Shown here: in pieces, positions 1 to 9,790 of the stretch
Layout: every line of letters begins with the position of its first letter
Numbering within the stretch: the first letter of the stretch is position 1
Origin: Acidiferrobacteraceae bacterium
GTDB taxonomy: Bacteria; Pseudomonadota; Gammaproteobacteria; Arenicellales; UBA868
Length of the DNA: 47,105 nucleotides
NCBI GenBank assembly: GCA_002724185.1
Contig: PBOB01000095.1
Location: 1-47,105, forward strand
Direction of reading: 5' to 3'
The notes under the pieces: generated by a model
Seen by the model: the letters and a program-made list of their open reading frames with translations, nothing else
The model's database searches: none
What the model was told of the DNA's origin: nothing
Program-made: the position numbers and the translations under genes

Positions 1-70
1 ATAATTTAAGCCTAGCGAAAATAGTTACACTTGTGTTTACTAACGATCGTTTTAGAAGCGACTATTATAT
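1..70 (+). promoter_or_regulatory. argG upstream leader with small palindrome
   Basis: This short A+T-rich leader precedes argG. A perfect 10-base palindrome, AACGATCGTT, lies at 42-51, about 20 bases before the ATG. No Shine-Dalgarno-like run is visible directly in front of the start. The palindrome could be an operator, but 10-base palindromes are expected dozens of times by chance in a window this long, so this is weak. Confidence 0.2.
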
Positions 71-1279
71 ATGAATAAAATAAAAAGAGTGGTGCTTGCC
101 TATTCTGGCGGTCTTGATACATCAGTAATACTGAAATGGTTGCAGCAGCAGTACCAGTGTGAAGTAGTAACCTTCACAGCCGATTTGGGTCAAGGCGAGG
201 AGTTAGACGCCGCCAGGGAAAAAGCTATCGATATGGGTGCCGAGAGCGTTTTTATTGAGGATTTGCGGGAAGAGTTTGCCCGTGATTACATATTTCCGAT
301 CTTTCGGGCCAACGCTTTGTATGAGGGAGAATATCTATTAGGAACTTCTATTGCGCGACCTCTGATAGCGAGGCATCTTGTGCGTATCGCAGCGAAGACT
401 CATGCCGATGCCATCGCTCATGGTGCTACCGGGAAAGGTAATGACCAGGTTCGATTCGAAATAGGTGCATATGCTCTAGATCCCGAGATTCAAATTATTG
501 CTCCATGGCGCGAATGGGCACTCAACTCACGAGAAAAACTTGTAGATTTTGCCAAGACTAACAATATTGCAGTAGACACTCGGCCAGATGGTAGTTCGAC
601 ATATTCCACTGATGCCAATTTGCTGCATATTTCCTATGAGGGCGGTGAACTGGAAGATCCTCGTGTTCCACCCAGTGATGATATGTGGCGTTGGACTGTT
701 TCTCCTCAAGCTGCCCCAGCTAAGGCAGAATCAGTTAACCTAACTTTTCAACATGGAGATCCGATAGCGGTAAATGGTGTTGAGTACCCAGCTGGTGAAA
801 TCATGGAAGTGTTAAATAGACTAGGTTCTAAGCATGGGATAGGTCGCGCCGATATCGTGGAGAATCGTTATGTTGGTATGAAATCACGCGGCTGCTATGA
901 GACGCCAGGTGGCACGATACTCATTCGCGCTCATCGTGCAATCGAATCGATTACTCTTGATCGAGAAGTAGCACATTTGAAAGATGAATTAATGCCCAGG
1001 TATGCATCGCTTGTTTACAATGGCTACTGGTGGGCACCAGAACGTCTTATGATGCAGGAAATGATTGACAAGTCTCAGCTTACAGTCAATGGGTCTGTTG
1101 ATCTTGATCTGTACAAAGGAAACGTGATTGTGCGTGGGAGGTCCTCTGAAAACAATTCTCTCTATGATGAAGGTGTTGTTACTTTTGAGGATGATGGTGG
1201 AACGTATAGTCAAAGTGACGCCGAAGGCTTTATACGTCTCAATGCGCTTCGCCTGCGTATCGCCGCGCGCCAGAAATAA
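71..1279 (+). CDS. argG: Argininosuccinate synthase
   Basis: This enzyme joins citrulline and aspartate using ATP to form argininosuccinate, the penultimate step of arginine synthesis in the cytoplasm. The 402-residue length is normal for the family. The N-terminal PP-loop motif SGGLDTS at residues 12-18 binds ATP. The [10 protein letters not shown] segment near residues 121-130 and the [11 protein letters not shown] segment near residues 176-186 are the family's citrulline and aspartate binding regions. It is the first gene of the window and reads toward the lipid A acyltransferase, whose start follows about 30 bases after its stop. No other arginine gene is adjacent, so it appears to be an unlinked arg gene, as is common in gammaproteobacteria. 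Confidence 0.97.
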   Translation: MNKIKRVVLAYSGGLDTSVILKWLQQQYQCEVVTFTADLGQGEELDAAREKAIDMGAESVFIEDLREEFARDYIFPIFRANALYEGEYLLGTSIARPLIARHLVRIAAKTHADAIAHGATGKGNDQVRFEIGAYALDPEIQIIAPWREWALNSREKLVDFAKTNNIAVDTRPDGSSTYSTDANLLHISYEGGELEDPRVPPSDDMWRWTVSPQAAPAKAESVNLTFQHGDPIAVNGVEYPAGEIMEVLNRLGSKHGIGRADIVENRYVGMKSRGCYETPGGTILIRAHRAIESITLDREVAHLKDELMPRYASLVYNGYWWAPERLMMQEMIDKSQLTVNGSVDLDLYKGNVIVRGRSSENNSLYDEGVVTFEDDGGTYSQSDAEGFIRLNALRLRIAARQK

Positions 1280-1313
1280 GTCTCGGGGTAAAATATCGTC
1301 TACGGATTTATTG

Positions 1314-2234
1314 TTGCCTGAACCACGCTTCCAATTTAAGTTTCTGGGGCCTAAGTATTGGACCCATGTTGCTCTATTAAAGTTGATTTGGTTGGCTTCA
1401 ATGATGCCAAGACGGGTCGCCGGCGCAATCGGTGCGCAGTTAGGCGATCTTTTCCGTCTTGCTAACCGAAAGAGGCGACGGATAGTTGAAATTAATCTGG
1501 AGCTTTGCTTTCCAGAGCGAAATTCATCTGAAAGACAGCGCATGCTAGTGGAGCATTTTCGCGCTTATGGCAAAGGAATTATTGATCTCGGTCTCATTTG
1601 GTGGGCTTCAGAAGCTAGACTTGAGCAGTTATTCACGGTGAAGGGCCTAGAGAACTGGCTGCAAATTGCTAATAGCGGTCAACGCACAATTTTAGTCACG
1701 CCACACACTACCGGCATGGATATAGGTGGCGTTTATTTATCTAGATTTTACCCGATTGTTTCTATGATGAAGCGCACAAGAAATCCACTGGTAAACTGGC
1801 GTTTATGGAAAGGCAGGGGCAGGTTTGGGGCCCAAATAATTTTCCGTGATCAAGGTATAAGACAGTTTATTCAACACATGAGGAGCGGATATGCAGGATA
1901 TATAATGCCTGATGAAGATGTATCTGAGGCGAGAAAGAGAGTGTTCACCTCTTTTTTCGGCGTTCCAACTGCTACCGTTTCAGTAGTGGATCGATTGTCT
2001 CGATTAACCGACGCCAAGGTATTCCCTGTGTTTACACGCCGCCTAGCTAATGGGTGTTATGTAGTAGAAATTTGCCCATCACTGACAGGGTTCCCTACAG
2101 GTAATATGCTCATCGATGCATCCACCTTAAATAATGCGTTTGAGATAGGTATTCGGCTCAGTCCCGAACAATATCTTTGGACGCTTCAGTGGTTCAAGAA
2201 TAGGCCTGATGGCAAAGAATCTCCCTACAGCTAG
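1314..2234 (+). CDS. lpxL: Lipid A biosynthesis acyltransferase (LpxL/HtrB family)
   Basis: This is predicted to be an inner-membrane acyltransferase that adds a secondary acyl chain to the Kdo-lipid A precursor. The open frame extends back into argG to 1128, but the family's typical N-terminus (a PEPRF...FLGPKYW pattern followed by a hydrophobic stretch) begins right after TTG codons at 1311 and 1314. I chose TTG 1314, which gives 306 residues, the usual length; a weak GGA lies at 1304-1306. The HX4D acyltransferase motif is present as HTTGMD with His131 and Asp136. A membrane anchor is plausible around residues 17-32. Its end overlaps the next gene by 26 bases, suggesting co-expression. LpxL and LpxM paralogues cannot be separated here. 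Confidence 0.88.
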   Translation: MPEPRFQFKFLGPKYWTHVALLKLIWLASMMPRRVAGAIGAQLGDLFRLANRKRRRIVEINLELCFPERNSSERQRMLVEHFRAYGKGIIDLGLIWWASEARLEQLFTVKGLENWLQIANSGQRTILVTPHTTGMDIGGVYLSRFYPIVSMMKRTRNPLVNWRLWKGRGRFGAQIIFRDQGIRQFIQHMRSGYAGYIMPDEDVSEARKRVFTSFFGVPTATVSVVDRLSRLTDAKVFPVFTRRLANGCYVVEICPSLTGFPTGNMLIDASTLNNAFEIGIRLSPEQYLWTLQWFKNRPDGKESPYS

Positions 2235-3264
2235 CTATTTACCCACAGACCGGTTAAATATCCTGGTGATAAAGCAGACATCACTGGGTGATGTATTGCA
2301 TTCAACCGCACAAGTTAACGCGATCAAAAAGTTGCTACCGAACTGCTGCTTGACTTTAATGACTTCAACTACAGCCTATGACATTTATCGACATAATCCA
2401 AATGTCGATAAAGTGATTCTTTTTGATAGATATCGGGTAAAAGAGATGTGGTGGCGAAGGCCTGTATGGGTCGTACAGCATCTAATTCAAACCTTTCAGA
2501 GTGTGCGACAACAAAAATACGAGTTAGCAATTGATTTTCAGGGTCGATGGAAAACTGTTATTTTTCTTTGGGGTGCTTGCGCATCGCAAAAATTCGTTAA
2601 AGGTCGCTGGTGGTTCGCACATAGGTTTCACCAGCCAAAGTGGCATGCGATTGATGAAATGAATGGCCTTTTGAAGTTAGCTGGGCTTGGCCCAGGGGGG
2701 CATGAAACTCAGCTCTTTGCATCAGGAAAAGACCGAGAGCGGGTTCGTAGCATCATATCGAGACATGCTTTGGAAAATGCGCGCTGGATTTTGTGTTGTC
2801 CAACTAGTCGCTGGCCTACAAAAGACTGGCCACTAAACAACTATAGGCAGCTAGCGAATCTACTACCAGAAGATGTGCGCATTATTCTGAGTGGTTTGAA
2901 ATCAGATCGTCCTGCAATTGATGCTTCAATAGGGGGATTGCCAGAATCCAGGTTGATTAACTTAGCTGGAGAGCTATCGATCGGCGAATTCGCAGAATTT
3001 GTTAGCCAGGCTCCTGTTGTCGTGACTATGGATAGTTTTTCATTACATGTTGCAGCTGCAAAACAACGTCCCACTGTAGCGCTATTTGGACCGACGGATG
3101 AAAAAAGAGTCGGACCCAATAATCGATCAACGATTATCGTACGTGCCCCACAAGCTAACTGCAGTCGTTGTTATCGACGCAAGAGCTGCCCCAATAAGTG
3201 TGTTGAAAAGATCTCTCCTAAGCAAGTTTCTGATGCGATCGAGAAGATTCTAGGCAGTTTCTAA
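2209..3264 (+). CDS. Glycosyltransferase family 9 (heptosyltransferase-like)
   Basis: This 351-residue protein has the GT9 layout used by ADP-heptose:LPS heptosyltransferases, which build the inner core of lipopolysaccharide on the cytoplasmic face. Its N-terminal KQTSLGDVLHST segment matches the family's glycine-containing start (I/KxxxLGDxxxxxP). CPTSRWPTKDWP near residue 190 and MDSFSLHVAAA near residues 266-276 correspond to the sugar-nucleotide binding region with its conserved Asp and His. The C-terminus carries a cysteine group (CSRCYRRKSCPNKC), a feature seen in several GT9 members. It overlaps the preceding lipid A acyltransferase gene by 26 bases, which supports an LPS role. Whether it adds heptose I, heptose II or another sugar cannot be decided. 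Confidence 0.85.
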   Translation: MAKNLPTASYLPTDRLNILVIKQTSLGDVLHSTAQVNAIKKLLPNCCLTLMTSTTAYDIYRHNPNVDKVILFDRYRVKEMWWRRPVWVVQHLIQTFQSVRQQKYELAIDFQGRWKTVIFLWGACASQKFVKGRWWFAHRFHQPKWHAIDEMNGLLKLAGLGPGGHETQLFASGKDRERVRSIISRHALENARWILCCPTSRWPTKDWPLNNYRQLANLLPEDVRIILSGLKSDRPAIDASIGGLPESRLINLAGELSIGEFAEFVSQAPVVVTMDSFSLHVAAAKQRPTVALFGPTDEKRVGPNNRSTIIVRAPQANCSRCYRRKSCPNKCVEKISPKQVSDAIEKILGSF

Positions 3265-3310
3265 TCTTCAACTAAATTGAATGATTGTACTAAGGGTTAT
3301 CGAGCGTACC

Positions 3311-4762
3311 TCAATTTTTCCAAAATGCTGGAGACAACAGTACGAGCAACGTATATAGTTCCAGTCTCCCCATAAGCATAGCACCGCATAGAATCCACTT
3401 CCCACTATTGCTAATATTTTCATAATTTTCAGCAACTTGACCGAGCCCTGGACCCAGATTATTTAGACATGCTGTAACTGCTGAAAATGCTGTTACCAAA
3501 TCCGTTCCGCTTGCGGTCATGGCAAGACCGAGAATGACATAACTTAGCACGTAGAGTGCAAGGAATCCCCAGACAGATTCAAGAACATGTTCTGAAACGG
3601 GTTTTCCTCCGAGTTTAATTGGAATGAGGGCTTTTGGATGAATCAGCAATTCGATTTGTCGTAATCCCTGCTTATAAAGAAGGATACTGCGAACAACTTT
3701 TATTCCGCCAGCGGTTGACCCAGCACATCCACCGATAGCGCTAGCTAGTATCAGCATGGCAGGAAGGAAAGATGGCCACCAGTGAAAGCCTGATGTAGTA
3801 AACCCTGTTGTAGTAGCTATTGAAATTACCTGGAAGCTTCCATGCCAAAACGTTTCACCTAATGTTGGAAATGTATTTGCCATAAGAAGAACTGAAGTCG
3901 TGATACTAATTAGTACCAGTAGAATCCAAAGAAAAGCCCGCACCTCCGAATCTCGGAAATATACAGAAAATTTTCTAGAACGCCATGCAACAAAATGAAG
4001 AGCAAAGTTGATACCAGCAATTAGCATAAAGAGTGATGCAATCGCGGAAATTGTCGGACTATTAAAGTAACCTATACTTTGATCATGAGTGGAGAAACCA
4101 CCGATCGCTACGGTAGAAAAACTATGGCAAAGAGCGTCAAACAGAGACATACCCGCGACCCAGTAAGCTATTGCACAGACTGCAGTTAATCCCAGATAGA
4201 TATACCAGAGCGCCTTAGCTGTTTCTTTAATTCGAGGTGTTAATTTGTTGTCTTTTATTGGGCCTGGTGTCTCAGCTCTATATAATTGCATTCCTCCGAC
4301 GCCTAGCATTGGCATTACCGCGACGGCAAGCACTATAATTCCCATGCCTCCAAGCCACTGCAATTGTTGACGGTAGTAGCGAATTGAAATGGGGAGATCA
4401 TCTATACCAGTCAACACAGTTGCTCCCGTAGTCGTAAGCCCCGACATTGACTCAAAGAAAGCATCCGTAATTGACATGGAAGGATTAGTAGATAACGACA
4501 ATGGAAGCGAGCCAAAAATAGCAAGAACCGTCCAAAAGAGAACAACGATTACAAATCCATCTCTTATTCTTAACTCTTTCTGGTGGCGTCGGGTCATGAG
4601 CCAGCAAGAGAGGCCGGTAATTATTGTCATTAGAAAGGATGATAAGAAAGGTATCTCATTGCCATCATTAAATAGAAATGACACTACAGTTGGAGGCAGT
4701 AAAGAAATGCTAAAGAGCGTGAGTAGCACCCCCATAATTCGTGTGATTACTTGCGGTCGCAT
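3311..4762 (-). CDS. trkH: Trk potassium uptake protein TrkH (membrane subunit)
   Basis: This is the membrane channel subunit of the Trk K+ uptake system. The 483 residues are strongly hydrophobic, with about ten membrane segments. The repeated pore-loop signatures of the TrkH/KtrB superfamily are visible: SMSGLTTTGATV near residue 110, STVAIGGFSTH near residue 217, SIATTTGFTTSGF near residue 315 and a CLNNLGPGLG loop near residue 435, each with the conserved filter glycine. It lies 19 bases downstream of trkA, which encodes the cytoplasmic regulatory ring, and is the last gene of the long minus-strand run that begins at def. No intrinsic terminator is evident in the 46-base gap to the convergent GT9 gene. 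Confidence 0.96.
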   Translation of the reverse strand: MRPQVITRIMGVLLTLFSISLLPPTVVSFLFNDGNEIPFLSSFLMTIITGLSCWLMTRRHQKELRIRDGFVIVVLFWTVLAIFGSLPLSLSTNPSMSITDAFFESMSGLTTTGATVLTGIDDLPISIRYYRQQLQWLGGMGIIVLAVAVMPMLGVGGMQLYRAETPGPIKDNKLTPRIKETAKALWYIYLGLTAVCAIAYWVAGMSLFDALCHSFSTVAIGGFSTHDQSIGYFNSPTISAIASLFMLIAGINFALHFVAWRSRKFSVYFRDSEVRAFLWILLVLISITTSVLLMANTFPTLGETFWHGSFQVISIATTTGFTTSGFHWWPSFLPAMLILASAIGGCAGSTAGGIKVVRSILLYKQGLRQIELLIHPKALIPIKLGGKPVSEHVLESVWGFLALYVLSYVILGLAMTASGTDLVTAFSAVTACLNNLGPGLGQVAENYENISNSGKWILCGAMLMGRLELYTLLVLLSPAFWKN

Positions 4763-4781
4763 AAAAAATAGTACTACTTAC

Positions 4782-6158
4782 TCATACATAAGTGACCGAC
4801 ACTTGGAATAATTTTTCGACTTCAGGAATGTGTCGCTTATCAATTACAAATATGATTACGTGATCTCCGGGTTCGATAACAATATCTTTACTTGCAGTAA
4901 TTACCTCCTCATTACGAAGAATAGCACCAAGTGTTGTTCCTGGCGGAAATTCAATTTGATCTATTCGTTTACCTACTACTTGTGAGCTGGAGGGGTCACC
5001 ATGTGCCACTATTTCAATTACTTCTGCAGCACCTCGACGAAGTGAATGCACAGCTACGGTATCGCCACGCCTAATATGTGCTAACAGAATACCAACAGTT
5101 GCAGTTTTTGGGGAAATAGCAATATCAAGCATTTTGCTTTCAACTAGGTCGACATAAGCCGATCTATTTACTAGGGCCATTGCGCGTCGTGCACCGAGTC
5201 GTTTTGCCAGCATTGCTGACAAGATATTGGCTTCATCTTCATTTGTTATGGAGCAAAATGCTTCCACATTTTCGATGTTTTCCTGTGTTATCAGGTCTTC
5301 ATCAGCTGCGTTACCATGCAACACTACAGTATGCTCAAGAAGTTCTGATACCTGACGTGCTCGGTTCCGATTTGACTCGATTAACTTAACTCGATAATGG
5401 CTTTCTTCTAGAAGTTGAGCAAGGCGTAAGCCAATATTACCTGCGCCAGCCAGCATGATACGGTTTCCTGGTTGTTCAACGAGACGCAGTTCACTCATAA
5501 CTCCGCGAATATCTTCATGAGCGGCTACGAAGAACACTTCATCGTCTGGCTCAATAACAGTATCTCCATGCGGGATTATTGCTTGATTTTGTCGGTATAT
5601 AGCTGCTACACGAGTTTTAACAGTTGGTAAGTGATCTCTTAATTCACCTAATTCATGACCCACTAGTGGACCGCCAAAATACGCACGGAGACCAATTAAC
5701 TGAATTCGGCCTCCCGCAAAGTCAACTACTTGAAGAGCGCCCGGATATTCGATTAGTCGAAGTATTTGTTGAGTAATAATGTCTTCTGGGCTAATTAGTA
5801 CGTCTATTGGTATTGCTTCATCGCAGAAGATGTCGGGATGTTCGAGATATGAGGTTGATCTGATACGCGCAATTTTTGTTGGTGTGCGAAATAAACTATA
5901 TGCAATCTGACAGGCCGCCATGTTTACTTCGTCTTGGTTTGTGACCGCCAGAATCAGGTCCGCATCTGTACCACCTGCGTTTTCTAAAACATCTGGGTGT
6001 GAGGCGGAGCCTTCGATCGTTCGGAGATCAAGACGATCTTGCAGACCTTCAAGCTGATAGGGGTCATTATCAACTAGGGTAATATCATTATTCTCCCGCG
6101 ATAAGATTTCCGCCATGGATAAACCAACTTGCCCAGCACCCAGAATAATAATTTTCAT
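4782..6158 (-). CDS. trkA: Trk system potassium uptake regulator TrkA
   Basis: This is the peripheral NAD(H)/nucleotide-binding subunit that gates TrkH. The protein has two tandem RCK halves, each a Rossmann fold followed by a TrkA-C domain. The first nucleotide-binding glycine motif is GAGQVG at residues 7-12. The second is GAGNIG, at roughly residues 237-242. The 458-residue length is standard for the two-RCK form. trkH follows after 19 bases and ntrX precedes by 15 bases, so translation of the whole run is probably linked. Placing K+ uptake in the same transcript as a membrane sensor kinase suggests, but does not prove, shared regulation. Confidence 0.97.
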   Translation of the reverse strand: MKIIILGAGQVGLSMAEILSRENNDITLVDNDPYQLEGLQDRLDLRTIEGSASHPDVLENAGGTDADLILAVTNQDEVNMAACQIAYSLFRTPTKIARIRSTSYLEHPDIFCDEAIPIDVLISPEDIITQQILRLIEYPGALQVVDFAGGRIQLIGLRAYFGGPLVGHELGELRDHLPTVKTRVAAIYRQNQAIIPHGDTVIEPDDEVFFVAAHEDIRGVMSELRLVEQPGNRIMLAGAGNIGLRLAQLLEESHYRVKLIESNRNRARQVSELLEHTVVLHGNAADEDLITQENIENVEAFCSITNEDEANILSAMLAKRLGARRAMALVNRSAYVDLVESKMLDIAISPKTATVGILLAHIRRGDTVAVHSLRRGAAEVIEIVAHGDPSSSQVVGKRIDQIEFPPGTTLGAILRNEEVITASKDIVIEPGDHVIIFVIDKRHIPEVEKLFQVSVTYV

Positions 6159-6173
6159 GCAGCTCCGGCCATC

Positions 6174-7565
6174 TCAGGCATTCCTATCTGTTTTCTCTTT
6201 TGCTAATTTAGGGTTAATGTCAAGACTTTTTAGCTTTCTGTATAGATGTGTCCTTTCCATTCCTGTTCGATTTGCGAGTTCAGTCATATTGCCGCCCGCA
6301 CAGCTTAGATGATATGAGAAGTAAGCTCTTTCAAATTGTTCTCTCGCTTTGCGCAGTGGTTGATCATAGGAATCAACTATTTCTATTTTGCTATTCGTAC
6401 TCGTAATTTGATTCGTGCTATGCATTAGAATTTGCACTTCTTCAGCATCTATTTCTTCATCTTTGGCCGTCAGCAGAAGTTGTTGAATTGCATTTCGAAG
6501 TCCCCGCACATTGTCTGGCCACTTTTGATTTCGAATTAGATTTATTGCTGCCGTTGAAAACTTTCGAAAGGGTAGATGCTCACTTTCTATCGTAATCTTA
6601 GTATAGTAATCCACTAGTTCTGGTATGTCCTCTTGATGTTCTTCTAGTGGCGGCACGTTAATAGAGTTTTTGGCGAAGTACTGATATAAATCATCTCGAA
6701 ATGTCCCTGTAACCACTTTTTGTTTTAAGTCTTCCGAAGAGGTTGCGATTACCCTCGCGCGGAGTGCTATTGGTGCGGCACTCGTTTTCGTATAAAAGTA
6801 TCTATTTATTAATGCTTCGAATAATATTTTCTGTATCTCTAGATTAAGATATCCGATTTCATCAATGACAAGAGTGCCGTCACCCGCCTCTTCAAGCGCC
6901 CCTGCTGTTGTCCTACCGCCTTTTTCTTGACCAAATAATCTTTGTGCCACTGCGTTAGTGGCGATTGATATGATTTTAAGCTCATGAAACACTGCTGACT
7001 CGCGAGAGCTTGCGCGGTGAAGCGCTCTTGTAACGACACTTTTTCCAGAACCACTTTCTCCTAAAACTAGAATCTGATCGCTATTGATAGCCAGTAGCTT
7101 AACTTGTTTGCGAAGATTCTCAATCGTAATGCTCTTGCCAATGAGTGTAGAGGAAGGCGCGAGGCGATTCCGAAGTAATAAATTTTCATCTTTTAGGTTA
7201 CGAGCCTCAAGAGCTCGCTCGACAGTGACAAGCATCTTAGCGGTAGAAAGAGGTTTTTCAAGGAAGTCATATGCGCCAGCTCTTACAGATTCGACAGCTG
7301 TTTCGACTGTTCCATGTCCAGAAATCATTACTATAGGGGGGGCGTTTTCAGTCACTTTCCACTCCTTTAATAATGTAACTCCATCAGTGTCAGGCATCCA
7401 AATATCCAGAAGGACGAGATCGGGGGTTCGGGCTGAATATTTGGACCGAGCAATCTCAGCATTTTCTGCGGTATCTATCTCGAATCCTTCATCGCGTAAA
7501 ATCTCGCCAACGACGCGACAAATATCAGGCTCATCATCAACAATAAGTACAAATGGTGGTTTCAC
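6174..7565 (-). CDS. ntrX: NtrX-like sigma-54-type response regulator
   Basis: This 463-residue regulator starts with GTG, whose last two bases and the following A form the stop codon of ntrY (a 4-base overlap). The receiver domain at residues 1-120 has the acidic pair Asp10/Asp11, phospho-acceptor Asp54 and Lys104. The AAA+ domain has Walker A GESGSGKS at 169-176 and Walker B LVIDEI at 232-237. The C-terminal Fis-type helix-turn-helix lies at about 425-455. The loop where sigma-54 activators carry GAFTGA reads GGRTTAGA at 216-223, so contact with sigma-54 is doubtful; degenerate loops are known among NtrX proteins. The partner kinase is NtrY. Targets are unknown; the name comes from domain order and context. 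Confidence 0.85.
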   Translation of the reverse strand: MKPPFVLIVDDEPDICRVVGEILRDEGFEIDTAENAEIARSKYSARTPDLVLLDIWMPDTDGVTLLKEWKVTENAPPIVMISGHGTVETAVESVRAGAYDFLEKPLSTAKMLVTVERALEARNLKDENLLLRNRLAPSSTLIGKSITIENLRKQVKLLAINSDQILVLGESGSGKSVVTRALHRASSRESAVFHELKIISIATNAVAQRLFGQEKGGRTTAGALEEAGDGTLVIDEIGYLNLEIQKILFEALINRYFYTKTSAAPIALRARVIATSSEDLKQKVVTGTFRDDLYQYFAKNSINVPPLEEHQEDIPELVDYYTKITIESEHLPFRKFSTAAINLIRNQKWPDNVRGLRNAIQQLLLTAKDEEIDAEEVQILMHSTNQITSTNSKIEIVDSYDQPLRKAREQFERAYFSYHLSCAGGNMTELANRTGMERTHLYRKLKSLDINPKLAKEKTDRNA

Positions 7566-9790
7566 GTTGTTGGTCCTTCAAGGCTGTTGCCCACAGAAGC
7601 TTGGGAGGCAATGGAAATTTTTTCGGTAGAGGCCAGCAATTGAATTATAACCACCGCTCCTCCTAGAGGCCCGTTCTCGGCTCTTATTTCTCCACCCATT
7701 TCTTTAATAAGTCGTCTGCTTATTGCTAGACCAAGGCCAGTCCCCTTATTCTTCGTTGTCACGTATGGCTCAAAGATCTGTTCCAGCATTTTCTCTGGAA
7801 ATCCTGGCCCATTATCTACAAATTTTAGGATCACGTGCAGTCTATCTTTAATTTTCGCAGAATAAGTAATGACTTCCGTTTGAGCATCAGGTATATCCAT
7901 AAGCGCATCTCGCGAATTAAGTATTACATTGTTGAGAATTTGTCGAAGGCCCGTTTGGTCAGCTAGGATATAGGGCAGGTCACTCTCAAAGTCAAATACA
8001 TAGGATGGCTGATCGCTTTCGTGTTTATGAAGCTCCAAAACATCATGGATCATCTGATGTAAATCAATTGACGATAACTTTAACTGCACCGGTTGCGCGT
8101 ATTCGGAGAATGCATTGACCAGAGACTTCATTGATTCTACTTGCTCAATAATAGTACGAGTTGCACGGTCCAAATTAATTCGTTCATTCGGGTCTATTTG
8201 ATCAAAGAACTTGTGCCGGATACGTTCCGCAGAAAGCTGAATTGGTGTTAGCGGATTCTTTATTTCATGGGCAAGTCTACGTGCTACATCTCCCCAGGCA
8301 GCATCACGTTGGGCTCTTATAAGTTCACTCGCATCGTCAAAGACAATTACGTATCCGGTCCCCTCGTTGGCTTGGTCTGGCAGACGTGTCCCACTGCAGA
8401 TAAGAGTTTGCCGACCCTGACGACTTTGTAGCACAACTTGCTGGCTCCATTCAGGTTCACTTTGGGCTATATGGTTTCTGATCGACGTAAATAAAGGCAT
8501 AGCAGTAGGCAGGGCCTCGATCAGCTGATCCAGCGTGCCTCCTTTGAACTGGTCAAGATTAGTATTCAGGATGCGATCTGAGCTACTGTTATGTGTGCGT
8601 AATTGACCATTGGCTTTAAATGACATAACACCTGACGACAAGTGAGTTAGTACAGTCTCTAAATATCCATGCTGCTCTTGGGCGAATTGTCGAGATTGTG
8701 TTAGTGCTGTTTGGGTGTTGTTTACCTGCCGAGTCATTTCGTTAAATGACTCAACTAAAACACCTAGTTCATCAGAACTCATAACTGGTAACTGTGTTTG
8801 ATAATTTCCGTCAGCGACTGCACGAGTCCCCTCAGCTAGATTGCCAAGTGGTGCAACCATTTTTCGACTTAGGTATATGCCTATCCAAAGAGCGATAAGC
8901 ATTGTCATTAAAGCGACCATAGACAGTGTGATAACAAAGTTAATTTTCAGCGGATTTCGTAGGAACTTTAGGCGCTCAAATTCGGCAGTTGCAGATTGCA
9001 GGCTTGCTCCGAGTCGAGAGTGGCGAAGTGGCAATGGGTAGATTACTTGCAGCACCCGTAATGGACTTGATTGCGGAATAGAAACAGCCACTCTCAGCTG
9101 CAATCCTCCTCCAGAAACCGGTTCGATCTTCGCATAGTCGAGACCACGGCGGATGGTGCCAAGTACTGATTCATCTGGAGCATCTGGCACGAGGGTTCCG
9201 GTAAGGCCACTACTCCATGGAGGCAAGATGCGCCCGGTGTTGGAATGCTGACTGATCTGAATGAATCCACCATCCTCTCTAAGTTCATCCATCAGTCTTG
9301 CCATGCCTAGCGCAGAATTAGTTCGGGCGACGCGATTAGCGGCATATCGTACATCTTCTAGTACATCATATTTGATAGTTTCAAGAGATGATTGCCCTAA
9401 TAGTAGCGCATCGTCAAGTGCCTGTTCGATCTGTACATCGAACCAGGAATCAATGCCCTTGCTCAAGAAATTAACTGCAAAGAAATACACTATGATCAGA
9501 GGCAGCAGAGTGAGAATGGCCAAAGAGCCAACGAATCGAAGAGTTAATTGTGACCCTAGGACGCCTGCTCTAAACTGACGGATTAGGTTCCATATATTTA
9601 ATGTGGCTAGAACGCCTAATACTACAACCCCCCCAACGTTTACAATAATTAAAGCAATATAGTAGTTGCCAAACACCTCTGAATTTTGTGCAGTGGGTGT
9701 TAATAGAAATGATGCTATCAATAGGACGACTGACAAAGCTATTGCTGGGCCAGGTCCAAGCAGGTATGATTTTAATGAGCGATCTTCCAT
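7562..9790 (-). CDS. ntrY: NtrY-like membrane sensor histidine kinase
   Basis: This 742-residue inner-membrane kinase has several N-terminal hydrophobic segments (about residues 10-30, 42-62 and 88-110). An extracytoplasmic region of roughly 170 residues follows, then another membrane segment near residue 290, a HAMP domain at about 310-365, a PAS-like region at about 375-490, and the kinase core. The H-box RRLAHEIKNPLTP puts the phospho-accepting histidine at residue 508. The ATP-binding domain shows the N box (ILNNVILNSRDAL), the G1 box (DNGPGFP) and the G2 box (GTGLGLAISRRL). Its start overlaps the DUF4390 gene by 19 bases and its end overlaps ntrX by 4. It is named by homology with NtrY; the signal is not evident from sequence. 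Confidence 0.88.
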   Translation of the reverse strand: MEDRSLKSYLLGPGPAIALSVVLLIASFLLTPTAQNSEVFGNYYIALIIVNVGGVVVLGVLATLNIWNLIRQFRAGVLGSQLTLRFVGSLAILTLLPLIIVYFFAVNFLSKGIDSWFDVQIEQALDDALLLGQSSLETIKYDVLEDVRYAANRVARTNSALGMARLMDELREDGGFIQISQHSNTGRILPPWSSGLTGTLVPDAPDESVLGTIRRGLDYAKIEPVSGGGLQLRVAVSIPQSSPLRVLQVIYPLPLRHSRLGASLQSATAEFERLKFLRNPLKINFVITLSMVALMTMLIALWIGIYLSRKMVAPLGNLAEGTRAVADGNYQTQLPVMSSDELGVLVESFNEMTRQVNNTQTALTQSRQFAQEQHGYLETVLTHLSSGVMSFKANGQLRTHNSSSDRILNTNLDQFKGGTLDQLIEALPTAMPLFTSIRNHIAQSEPEWSQQVVLQSRQGRQTLICSGTRLPDQANEGTGYVIVFDDASELIRAQRDAAWGDVARRLAHEIKNPLTPIQLSAERIRHKFFDQIDPNERINLDRATRTIIEQVESMKSLVNAFSEYAQPVQLKLSSIDLHQMIHDVLELHKHESDQPSYVFDFESDLPYILADQTGLRQILNNVILNSRDALMDIPDAQTEVITYSAKIKDRLHVILKFVDNGPGFPEKMLEQIFEPYVTTKNKGTGLGLAISRRLIKEMGGEIRAENGPLGGAVVIIQLLASTEKISIASQASVGNSLEGPTT

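Noticed and set aside
42-51. AACGATCGTT palindrome considered as an arginine operator
   Set aside because: It does not resemble an ARG box, and 10-base palindromes are common by chance.
1128-1313. Upstream extension of the lipid A acyltransferase frame into argG
   Set aside because: The extra residues have no match to the family, while its usual N-terminus begins at the TTG codons 1311/1314.
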